Below are positions 34,646-42,386 of a stretch of DNA of 64,000 nt, in pieces. The notes under the pieces are model-generated. The model had not been told where the DNA came from. It worked only from the letters and a program-made list of their open reading frames with translations, and did no database searches. A program made the translations under genes and the position numbers. Numbering within the stretch: the first letter of the stretch is position 1; each line of letters opens with the position of its first letter. The stretch is from DATLFA01 sp035525225 (GTDB lineage: Bacteria > Actinomycetota > Acidimicrobiia > Acidimicrobiales > WLNW01), in contig DATLFA010000010.1 of the NCBI GenBank assembly GCA_035525225.1, forward strand, positions 178,784 to 242,783. Reading direction: 5' to 3'.

Positions 34646-36778
34646 GTGTCCCGGAACCAGTTGGAGAGTTGGCCCGGACGCGCGTATCCATTGGGCGCCA
34701 CCTTCGACGGAGTCGGGACGAACTTCGCGATCTATTCCGAACTCGGGGCCGAGGTGCAGCTGTGCCTGTTCGACGAGCAGCAACGCGAGCAGGTGGTGCC
34801 GCTGATCGAGCGAAACGCGTTCGTTTGGCATGCGTACCTGCCCGGCGTGTTGCCCGGTCAGCGCTACGGCTACCGCGTAGTGGGTCCGTCCGACCCCGAA
34901 CAGGGTTTGCGGTGCAATTCGTCGAAGCTGCTGCTCGACCCCTACGCGCATGCGGTCGAGGGCGAGATCGAGTGGAACGAAGCGCTCTTCAGCTACAACC
35001 ACGATGACCCCGAGGGCCCTCCCAACGGGCAGGACAGCGCACCGTTCATGCCGAAAGGCGTCGTCATCAACCCCTTTTTCGAGTGGGGCGACGACCGACG
35101 CCCGAACACTCCTCTGCACGACACGGTCATCTACGAGCTCCACGTCAAGGGATTCACCGCTCGGCATCGAGGCGTGCCCGAGCACCTCCGCGGTACCTAC
35201 GCGGGCCTTGGTCATCCGGCCGCGATCGAATCCCTGAAGTCGGTCGGTATCACGGCGGTCGAGCTCCTGCCTGTTCACCAGTTCGTACACGATGCGCATC
35301 TCGTCGAGCGGGGCCTACGCAACTACTGGGGCTACAACTCGATCGGGTTCTTCGCGCCGCACAACGGCTATTCGGCGTCCGGCCAACGTGGCCAACAGGT
35401 CGCCGAATTCAAAGCGATGGTGCAACAACTTCACCGTGCGGGCATCGAAGTCATCATCGACGTCGTCTACAACCACACGGCCGAAGGCAATCACCTCGGA
35501 CCGACGTTGAGCTTCAAAGGGTTCGACAACCCTGCGTACTACCGGTTGGCGAACGACAATCCTCAGCACTACGTGGACTACACCGGCACGGGCAACAGCT
35601 TGAACGTACGGCACCCTCAGGTGCTCCAGTTGATCATGGACAGCCTGCGTTACTGGGCGACCGAGATGCATGTCGACGGCTTCCGGTTCGACCTCGCATC
35701 GGCGCTGGCTCGCGGGCTTCACGACGTCGATCGGCTCTCGGCCTTCTTCGACCTCATACAGCAGGATCCCGTGGTTTCCCGACTCAAGCTAATTGCCGAG
35801 CCGTGGGACGTGGGGGAGGGCGGCTACCAGGTGGGCAACTTCCCCCCGCTGTGGTCGGAGTGGAACGGGAAGTACCGCGACTGCGTGCGCGACTTCTGGC
35901 GAGCCGAGAACGAGACGCTGCCGGAGTTCGCCAATCGCATCAGCGGGAGCTCCGACCTCTACCAGGAAGACGGCCGACGGCCGGCCTCGAGCATCAACTT
36001 CGTGACTGCTCACGACGGATTCACATTGCGAGATCTCGTCTCGTACAACGAGAAGCACAACGAGGGCAACGGCGAGAACAACGCGGACGGCGAGTCACAC
36101 AACCGGTCGTGGAACTGTGGCGTCGAGGGCGAGACCGACGCCCCCGAGATCTTGGCGTTGCGCTCGCGTCAGAAACGCAACATGTTGACGACCCTTCTGT
36201 TGTCACAGGGTGTCCCGATGTTGCTCGCGGGTGACGAACTCGGGCGAACGCAAGGAGGCAACAACAACGCGTACTGCCAAGACAACGAACTTTCGTGGCT
36301 CGACTGGCCCAATTCGGACGACACGCTGAGGGGGTTCGTCAAACGGTTGATCGGCTTGCGGCGCCGCCACGCGACGTTCCGCCGCACCAATTGGTTTGCG
36401 GGGCATCCGGTCGGGCGGGCTCGTTCCGGTCGTCCGTTGCCCGACATTGCGTGGTTCACGCAAGAAGGCACGGAGATGACCGAGGAGAACTGGGAGAGCG
36501 GATTCGCGAAGTCCATTGCGGTCTTCCTCAACGGCGAAGGTATCGCGGCGCGCGACGAGCGCGGCCAACGCGTCGTCGACGAGAGCTTCCTGATGTTGTT
36601 CAACGGGCACTTCGAACCACTGGAATTTCGCCTGCCTCCCAGTGAGTGGGGTGCTCGGTGGCGCGTCGTCATCGATACGAGCGACGTCGAGGTCGGCCAG
36701 ACCCGCGAACAGAACTTCGCTCAGGACGAACTGGTGCCGGGCGAGGCGCGAAGCGTAATAGTCCTTCAGCGTTACTGA
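34646..36778 (+). CDS. glgX: Glycogen debranching enzyme GlgX/TreX (isoamylase type)
   Basis: 710 residues, GH13 subfamily 11. An N-terminal CBM48-like domain (about 10-120) is followed by the barrel with GFRFDLASALAR (nucleophile Asp near 350), LIAEPWDVG (Glu near 383) and FVTAHDGFTLRDLVSYN near 455. It removes alpha-1,6 branches so that TreY and TreZ can work; in this operon it plays the TreX role. GTG start behind GAGGAG. Confidence 0.93.
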   Translation: MSRNQLESWPGRAYPLGATFDGVGTNFAIYSELGAEVQLCLFDEQQREQVVPLIERNAFVWHAYLPGVLPGQRYGYRVVGPSDPEQGLRCNSSKLLLDPYAHAVEGEIEWNEALFSYNHDDPEGPPNGQDSAPFMPKGVVINPFFEWGDDRRPNTPLHDTVIYELHVKGFTARHRGVPEHLRGTYAGLGHPAAIESLKSVGITAVELLPVHQFVHDAHLVERGLRNYWGYNSIGFFAPHNGYSASGQRGQQVAEFKAMVQQLHRAGIEVIIDVVYNHTAEGNHLGPTLSFKGFDNPAYYRLANDNPQHYVDYTGTGNSLNVRHPQVLQLIMDSLRYWATEMHVDGFRFDLASALARGLHDVDRLSAFFDLIQQDPVVSRLKLIAEPWDVGEGGYQVGNFPPLWSEWNGKYRDCVRDFWRAENETLPEFANRISGSSDLYQEDGRRPASSINFVTAHDGFTLRDLVSYNEKHNEGNGENNADGESHNRSWNCGVEGETDAPEILALRSRQKRNMLTTLLLSQGVPMLLAGDELGRTQGGNNNAYCQDNELSWLDWPNSDDTLRGFVKRLIGLRRRHATFRRTNWFAGHPVGRARSGRPLPDIAWFTQEGTEMTEENWESGFAKSIAVFLNGEGIAARDERGQRVVDESFLMLFNGHFEPLEFRLPPSEWGARWRVVIDTSDVEVGQTREQNFAQDELVPGEARSVIVLQRY

Positions 36779-37629
36779 GCGTCGATTACTGCACCTTCGA
36801 GGCTGTCCGCGCGTTCTCGGGCTCGGGCCGCGTCGGCGGCGCCCTTGTCGGCGGCCTGCCGGGTACGGCGAGCATCACGTTCGGCGCTGCGAACGCGCTC
36901 TTGTATCAGCGTCGCCTGTTCTCGGAGTTCCTCTAGTTGGCGTTGGGCCTTGTCGGCGACAGTGGCGAGCTTCGCTGCTGCCGCGGCGAGATGCTTTGCC
37001 TCGGTCTGCGCCGGCGCGCGCCGCGCCGCCGCTTCGCGCTGCTGAGCTCGACTGTCGGGTGGCGCCGCGGCGTCGCGTTCGACGCCTCGTGCGGCCTTCT
37101 TGCGCGGGGCCGGTGCCCGAATGCCTACGTCGAATACGATGCCGCCGAAACCGAACCCGGATGCCATTACGTCGGTGTCGAGCATTCCGCGGCGCAATCG
37201 TTGCGACAGCGAATCATCGAGTGCCGCGGCGCGCAGAGTGTTGCTTATGCGCTGGGCCGCCGCGTCGGTGTCGTGTTGGCCGAGTTGCTCGAGGCGTCGA
37301 CGCGCGGCTGTGACCACTGCGGCCGCCGCGCGTCGCTCGGCGGCTCGAGCGGGCCGTACGTCATCCGCGTTGCCCTGCACCGCGCGTTGCATCGCGTCGC
37401 GCAGGTGACCCTCCTCGCGCAACAGCGCTTCCACGAGCTCCGGTTCTTCGCGAGCGACATGGTTGAGCGCCGCGGCCGTCACAGACGGGCGGCGCAACTT
37501 GGCCGCTACGTCTGCGTCGTCGCGCCGGCCTTCCTTACGTAGCGCACGGGCCAGCTCATTGCGCGCGCGCACGAAGTCATCGGGACGCAATGCGTACAGC
37601 GTCTGAAGTTCATCGTCGAGCAACGCCAT
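36772..37629 (-). CDS. Conserved hypothetical protein with long coiled coil
   Basis: 285 residues, Ala/Arg-rich and almost entirely helical. The N-terminal part (LYALRPDDFVRARNELARALR, then LRRPSVTAAALNHVAR) is a pattern I recognise from an uncharacterised actinobacterial family. The C-terminal 100 residues are a coiled coil (EELREQATLIQERVRSAERDAR at its core). No signal peptide or membrane span. Convergent with glgX, overlapping its stop by 7 bases. Function unknown. Confidence 0.78.
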   Translation of the reverse strand: MALLDDELQTLYALRPDDFVRARNELARALRKEGRRDDADVAAKLRRPSVTAAALNHVAREEPELVEALLREEGHLRDAMQRAVQGNADDVRPARAAERRAAAAVVTAARRRLEQLGQHDTDAAAQRISNTLRAAALDDSLSQRLRRGMLDTDVMASGFGFGGIVFDVGIRAPAPRKKAARGVERDAAAPPDSRAQQREAAARRAPAQTEAKHLAAAAAKLATVADKAQRQLEELREQATLIQERVRSAERDARRTRQAADKGAADAARARERADSLEGAVIDAQ

Positions 37630-37706
37630 TCGAGGGCGAGGATACCCGCGGAGCGTCGGGTGACCGCCGACGGTTTCGTCGGCGGAGCGAGGGGTATCTC
37701 ATCGCG

Positions 37707-38108
37707 ATGAAAATTGAACGAAGCATTCCAAGGAAGTGGCTGGCTGTCGCGATCGGCAGCGCGCTCTGGCTGAGTGCCTGTGGTGACGACGGTTCGACCG
37801 CAGACACGGCCCGCGAGGCGGCGGGTGAGATCGACGATGCAGTCGACGCGGGCATCGCCCGAGGGCAAGCCGAGATCTTCCGCCAGCGGGCGAAGGATCT
37901 CGTCCGTCAGGGTGAGTCGCTCGACTCGATGAGCGTGCTGCAAGAAGCGGCACGCGACCTTCCGCGTAGCCCCACCGTGACCGGCCTAAGCGATACCAAC
38001 GGTGACGGGCGTGATGACGATGGCAAGGTCCAGATCGAGGTCGACGATTCGTTCGCGTGCGTGGTCGTGACCGGGACGGACATCGACGTGAGCAGTACTC
38101 GCTGCTGA
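37707..38108 (+). CDS. Putative lipoprotein with a calcium-loop-like motif
   Basis: 133 residues. The signal peptide ends in a lipobox (ALWLSACGDD, Cys near residue 25), so it should be a lipid-anchored surface protein. The middle is helical and charged. The segment DTNGDGRDDDGK looks like an EF-hand or dockerin-type calcium loop (D-x-N-x-D). The C-terminus carries two Cys. GAGGGG lies upstream of the ATG at a rather long distance. A strong terminator follows 110 bp after the stop. Confidence 0.72.
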   Translation: MKIERSIPRKWLAVAIGSALWLSACGDDGSTADTAREAAGEIDDAVDAGIARGQAEIFRQRAKDLVRQGESLDSMSVLQEAARDLPRSPTVTGLSDTNGDGRDDDGKVQIEVDDSFACVVVTGTDIDVSSTRC

Positions 38109-38217
38109 GGCGCTGCCTCCGAATCTCGCAGAATCGTGGTTTGACCCGCCGGCGCGGCGGCTATTGGTCGGTCGCCCTCACCCCTTCCCAAGGGCATAGT
38201 GAACCCACCCACGAGAG

Positions 38218-38253
38218 AGCCCTGCCAACGCTTGTCGAGGCAGGGCTTTCTTC
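38218..38253 (+). terminator. Rho-independent terminator
   Basis: Perfect 9-bp stem AGCCCTGCC / GGCAGGGCT with a 12-base loop, followed by TTCTTC on the plus strand. It ends transcription of the lipoprotein gene; on the minus strand the stem is not followed by a T-run, so it is a poor terminator for dps. Confidence 0.85.
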
Positions 38254-38272
38254 GTGATACCAAAGCCGGTAG

Positions 38273-38899
38273 TCAGCCAGAACTGCGCACGGCTCGCGCT
38301 CTATTGACGACCTTCGCGGCCGCGGCGTGTTCCGTCAGGGCCCCCGCGTGTTGCATGCCGCCCGCCGAATCTTCGAGGTGGGCGCGCAGGAACCACTGCT
38401 GCTGTTCCAACGCCGCGCACTGGTCGACGAGCAGGCCTTGGGAGACCGGATCGAGCTTGTCCAACATCCGAATGCGGTCACGATGCTCGGTGATGAGGTT
38501 CGTGTATACGAGGTCGAGTGCCGCGAGATGCGCTTGTGCCGTCGCGCGGTTTATCGAGTAGTCGTCCCACTTGCGGTGAATGGCAAGATAACCGGCAAGA
38601 CCATTGGGACTGCCCCCCAGGGTGGCCATCCGCTCGGCGATGTCGTCGACCATCGCCCTCACTTGGTCGACGTGCGGATCGAGCATCTGGTGCACGGCGA
38701 TGAAGTTCGGCCCCACCACGTTCCAGTGGACGTGCTTCAAGGTGAGTGCGAGATCGCTGAGCGCGAGCAGCGCATCGTCGAGCAGGTCGATGACGCTGTC
38801 GGCGTCGTCCATGTCCAGACCGGGCACGGTGAACGCCGCCCGACGGTCGCTGCTCACCCCGTCGCCGTGGGCTTGCAGGGGTGTCTGTAGCTCTGGCAT
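38273..38899 (-). CDS. dps: Dps-family ferritin-like DNA-protection protein
   Basis: 208 residues. The ferroxidase-site pattern is intact: LKHVHWNVVGPNFIAVHQML followed by DPHVDQVRAMVDDIAERM, with the conserved His, Asp and Glu ligands shared across the subunit interface. It stores iron and removes peroxide. N- and C-terminal extensions of about 30 and 35 residues could bind DNA. GGAGG five bases before the ATG. Confidence 0.92.
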   Translation of the reverse strand: MPELQTPLQAHGDGVSSDRRAAFTVPGLDMDDADSVIDLLDDALLALSDLALTLKHVHWNVVGPNFIAVHQMLDPHVDQVRAMVDDIAERMATLGGSPNGLAGYLAIHRKWDDYSINRATAQAHLAALDLVYTNLITEHRDRIRMLDKLDPVSQGLLVDQCAALEQQQWFLRAHLEDSAGGMQHAGALTEHAAAAKVVNRARAVRSSG

Positions 38900-38964
38900 G
38901 CGAACCTCCGTAGGGCGGGTGATTTCCGCTCAACCCGCTACCCACCGAGGGGGCGATGTAGTCA

Positions 38965-39162
38965 TCAGCAGGGCTCCAAAGTGGGAGTGTTGGTGATGCA
39001 GACCGGGTCGAGCAGAACGACCTCGTCTGATGCGCCCTGTTCCTCCTGCTCGCCGAGCACCTGGGTCTTCGGCTCGGACGACCCACAACCGGCGGTGAAG
39101 GTCACTGCCACAACGAGCGCGATCAGCGCGCGTACGAGTCCGGCGGTCGGGATAGGCGACAT
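38965..39162 (-). CDS. Small putative lipoprotein
   Basis: 65 residues. A signal sequence (GLVRALIALVVAVTFTAGCGSS) with a lipobox-like TAGC, then an acidic tail ending VCITNTPTLEPC with two Cys. GAGGAG lies four bases before the ATG. Looks like a tiny lipid-anchored protein. Function unknown. Confidence 0.6.
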   Translation of the reverse strand: MSPIPTAGLVRALIALVVAVTFTAGCGSSEPKTQVLGEQEEQGASDEVVLLDPVCITNTPTLEPC

Positions 39163-39339
39163 GACGCTCCTCTTCGGCAGGAGGTGGCGACAAGCTTGCA
39201 CAGGGCGACAATCGTCCGGATCGTCCAGTCCCAACCAAGCGTCCCTCGGGGTCTGATCTTTTGTCGGCAGATCGACCGCTGAACTGAAGCGCGAAATTTG
39301 CGCGTCGAGTTGCTCGGTGAAACGAGCGCCCCCGAGCGC

Positions 39340-40473
39340 TCAGCCCGTGGGCGCGAAGCGCAGGATTCGATCGTCGCTCGCCGCGGGCGAGCCGCGCCCG
39401 TCGCGGTTGCTGGTCGCGACCCACAGGGAACCGTCGGGCGCCGTGACCACGGTGCGCAGGCGCCCGAACTCACCCTGTAGCAGCGCCTGCGGGGTGCCGA
39501 GACCGGAGGCGGTGATGGGTATCTTCCACAGGCGGCGGCCGGCCAGTGCGGCGACATAGAGCGAGTCGCCGGACACCGCGGCGCCGCTCGGCGACGATTC
39601 GGATGTCGACCACGTCACGAGCGGGTTCACGAATGCCGGGTCGGTGCCTACGCCCTCGACGGTCGGCCATCCGTAGTTGGCGCCCGGTCGGATGAGGTTG
39701 ACTTCGTCGAAGGTGCTCGCGCCGAATTCCGTGGCGAAGAGTCGGCCGCCGGCGTCCCAGGCGAGGCCCTGCACGTTGCGATGGCCGAGCGACCACACGG
39801 GGCTGTTCGGAATCGGGTTGTCGCCGGCGGGAGTTCCGTCGGGTTCGACCCGGAGGATCTTTCCGCTGGTGTTCGCCGGATCCTGCGCGCTCGACCTGTT
39901 CGCGGCGTCGCCGGTCGCGACGTAGAGAAAGCCGTCGGGACCGAACGCGATGCGACCACCGTTGTGCACGCCCGACGCCGCGATACCCGACAAGATCACC
40001 TGCGGGGTTGCACCGAGGCGAAAGCGTGAGACCCGGTTGTCGCTGGCGGTCGTGTAGTACGCATACACAAGGCCGTCCTGCGCGTAGCTCGGCGATATCG
40101 CGAGGCCGAGCAAACCGCCCTCGCCGCTAGCGCGGACGTCGGGCACCGTCATCGCCGCTTGGGGCGCGGAGCCGGGGCGCAGATGCAGGATGCGTCCCGA
40201 CGTGCGCTCCGCGATCAGCGCCGACCCGTCGGGCAGGAAGGCGATACCCCACGGAACGGACAGTCCGGTGGCGATCACCTCGGGTTTCGTGAAGTCGTAG
40301 TTGCGGGCGACCGGCGCGCTCGTCGCCACGCCGGGGGCCGTGCTCGCGGAAGCGCCTGTCGTCGCGACATTCGTGCCGGATTGACCACTCGAAACCACGC
40401 CACTGTCGTCGCTGCAAGCGGCGCAAAACAGCGCAAGAGCGATGACGGCGACGGCCCGGGCGCGGACCTTCAC
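39340..40473 (-). CDS. PQQ-dependent sugar dehydrogenase-like lipoprotein (GSDH family)
   Basis: 377 residues. A lipoprotein signal (AVIALALFCAACSDD) is followed by a Thr/Ser-rich linker and a six-bladed beta-propeller with the GSDH pattern: LSVPWGIAFLPDGSALIAER, GLLGLAISP, NGGRIAFGPDGFLYVATGDA, GHRNVQGLAWD. Members oxidise aldoses with PQQ as cofactor, outside the membrane. The GTG start overlaps the stop of the DoxX gene by GTGA. Confidence 0.88.
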   Translation of the reverse strand: MKVRARAVAVIALALFCAACSDDSGVVSSGQSGTNVATTGASASTAPGVATSAPVARNYDFTKPEVIATGLSVPWGIAFLPDGSALIAERTSGRILHLRPGSAPQAAMTVPDVRASGEGGLLGLAISPSYAQDGLVYAYYTTASDNRVSRFRLGATPQVILSGIAASGVHNGGRIAFGPDGFLYVATGDAANRSSAQDPANTSGKILRVEPDGTPAGDNPIPNSPVWSLGHRNVQGLAWDAGGRLFATEFGASTFDEVNLIRPGANYGWPTVEGVGTDPAFVNPLVTWSTSESSPSGAAVSGDSLYVAALAGRRLWKIPITASGLGTPQALLQGEFGRLRTVVTAPDGSLWVATSNRDGRGSPAASDDRILRFAPTG

Positions 40474-40970
40474 GGACCCGGCAACGCGGGGAATGCGTGC
40501 GCGGCACGCGATGCCGAGTCGGACACGCGGGCGGCCGTGTGCTCTAGCGCGCGATGGGCGCGCCAACCGACAGACGGTCTTCCTTCGGTGTCGTTCGCCG
40601 CGAGAACGAGGCCACCGAGTATCGATGCGTTCTTGAGGAACTGAATGCGCTGCGCCGAGCGTGTGTCGGGGTCGGTCTCGTTCCAGAACGCGTGGCCCGC
40701 GATCGTGGTGGGCACGAGCGAGGTCGCAAGGGTGGCCGCCATCGGGCGGGGGAGCACGCCCATGGCCATGAGGAGGCCCGCGCCGATCTGGACGGCGCCA
40801 TTTACGCGAACGAGCAGTTTGGTGTCGTCGGGCAGCCCCATCAATTGCGCCAACTTGCTCGTGACGGCGTCCGCCCTTTGCACCTTTGACTCAGGGTGGA
40901 GGAAGGAATCGAGGCCCCCGGCGACGAACATTCCGGCGAGCAACGGTCGGGCGAGACGATGAGTGAACAT
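40470..40970 (-). CDS. DoxX-family membrane protein
   Basis: 166 residues, four membrane helices: RPLLAGMFVAGGLDSF at the N-terminus, then VNGAVQIGAGLLMAMGV, MAATLATSLVPTTIAGHAFW and ASILGGLVLAA. This is the DoxX pattern; relatives are linked to quinone or thiosulfate oxidation. The C-terminal 40 residues are soluble. Coupled to the dehydrogenase gene, so it may pass electrons to or from it. The ATG 40970 has GAAGG before it. Confidence 0.84.
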   Translation of the reverse strand: MFTHRLARPLLAGMFVAGGLDSFLHPESKVQRADAVTSKLAQLMGLPDDTKLLVRVNGAVQIGAGLLMAMGVLPRPMAATLATSLVPTTIAGHAFWNETDPDTRSAQRIQFLKNASILGGLVLAANDTEGRPSVGWRAHRALEHTAARVSDSASRAAHAFPALPGP

Positions 40971-41035
40971 TTTGCCTTCGTACCCGCCCGCAGGGGGCGG
41001 CAATCCCTCGGGTTGGCAGGCCTTCGTTCATCAAC

Positions 41036-41899
41036 CTAGCGCTCGAGGCCCCAGACCTCGGGCATCTGACCGTGGGCGAGCGCGGTGAACGGCACCGCCA
41101 CGCCGACGCGTGCGGCCAGTTCGATGGCGGCGTGCAGGTCCTTTTGGGACTTCGGTGATTCGTGCCGCGCGATTTCACCCAGCGGGCCGTCATAGCCGTC
41201 CGCGAAACGAAGGATGCGCTCACGAAGGAAGAAGTCGTGCAGACCGCTTTGGCGCTCACTCTGAGCAACGATTCGTGCGAACTCGGTGAGGTCGACACCG
41301 GCGGCATTAGCGAGGTGCATCCCCTCGTACGCGGCTGCGAGCTTGCCGAAGGAGATCACCATGAGAGCGATCTTCGCGGCCATGCCGGCGCCGAGGTCGC
41401 CGACGCGAACGATGAGCGAGGCGTAGCTCGAAAGCGCAGGCCGCAGCGCGGCGAATGTCGCGGGATCGCAGCCCACCATGACGACGAGTTCGCCCCGCGC
41501 CGCGGCATCGGGTCCCCCGGTGACGGCGGCGTCGACGACGATCACCGAGCGCGCGGCGCCTTGCGTCGCGGCCTCTTCCAGTGTTTCGAGGTGAATCGTC
41601 GAGTGGATGGCGACGATCGTGCCGGCGCCGCCGCCGGCGATGATCCCATCGCTACCCGACAGAGCGTCGCGAACCTGTTGATCGGTGTTGACCACCACCG
41701 ACACCAGGCGACATTGGGCAGCCACCGCTGCTGCTGAGTCGGCGATCGTTGCGCCCGCGTCCGCAAGGCGTTGACGGGCCGTTGTGGTCGCGTCGTAGGC
41801 CACGACCACGGCGCCCTCGCGCAATGCCCGTAGCGCCATGGCAGAGCCCATGTTGCCCACACCGACGAACCCGATCGGTGCGGGTTGCGACCCGTTCAC
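41036..41899 (-). CDS. NAD(P)-dependent beta-hydroxyacid dehydrogenase
   Basis: 287 residues of the 3-hydroxyisobutyrate/6-phosphogluconate dehydrogenase family. Rossmann motif GFVGVGNMGSAMA at the N-terminus, DAAVTGGPDAAARGELVVMVG near residue 120 (substrate loop), and the catalytic Lys in LGAGMAAKIALM near 175. Oxidises a beta-hydroxyacid to a semialdehyde or keto acid. ATGA overlap with the upstream carboxymuconolactone decarboxylase-like gene. Confidence 0.88.
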   Translation of the reverse strand: MNGSQPAPIGFVGVGNMGSAMALRALREGAVVVAYDATTTARQRLADAGATIADSAAAVAAQCRLVSVVVNTDQQVRDALSGSDGIIAGGGAGTIVAIHSTIHLETLEEAATQGAARSVIVVDAAVTGGPDAAARGELVVMVGCDPATFAALRPALSSYASLIVRVGDLGAGMAAKIALMVISFGKLAAAYEGMHLANAAGVDLTEFARIVAQSERQSGLHDFFLRERILRFADGYDGPLGEIARHESPKSQKDLHAAIELAARVGVAVPFTALAHGQMPEVWGLER

Positions 41900-42297
41900 G
41901 GGGCGGTCGATTCGCCGGCAGTGTGAGCAACGATGGCCGCCTCGGCCGCGCGGTGGAGGTCACCGCTCGACGGCGTACCGATGTAGGTGATGAGATGGAT
42001 CACTACCTCTCGCACCTGCTCGGCGGAGAGTTCGCCGGTAGCCAGCGTTCGGGCAAATTGGAGCTGCAAGATGTCGAAGCGGTGCATTGCCGCCAAGACG
42101 CCCATCGTGAGGAGACGGCGCGACGCTATGGGCAGCGCCCGGCGCGACCACACCTCCGCGAACTGCTGATCGACGATGAGCAACTCGAAAAACTCGGCGC
42201 TGCCTCCTTCTGGCAACGGCGCATCGTCGCCGTAGACCTCTCGGTACACGGCGAGGCCGCGCGCTCGGCGCGTCTCGCTGCCACCTGTTTCGCCCAT
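41896..42297 (-). CDS. Carboxymuconolactone decarboxylase-like protein (AhpD fold)
   Basis: 133 residues. Family core LLTMGVLAAMHRFDILQLQFARTLATG and VREVVIHLITYIG. The Cys-x2-Cys of AhpD peroxidases is absent, so it is not a disulfide reductase; a decarboxylase or lactone role is possible. GGGGG lies four bases before the ATG. Cotranscribed with the hydroxyacid dehydrogenase. Confidence 0.82.
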   Translation of the reverse strand: MGETGGSETRRARGLAVYREVYGDDAPLPEGGSAEFFELLIVDQQFAEVWSRRALPIASRRLLTMGVLAAMHRFDILQLQFARTLATGELSAEQVREVVIHLITYIGTPSSGDLHRAAEAAIVAHTAGESTAP

Positions 42298-42386
42298 GTT
42301 TCCCCCGCCCCGTGACGCGACGCCTCTTTGCGCGGCAAGTACAGAAGCTAGCGCTCGAGGCCACGAACGTTTGCGGCGGATCCGCA

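Noticed and set aside
38218..38253. Terminator for dps
   Set aside because: The T-run is only on the plus strand, so it serves the lipoprotein gene.
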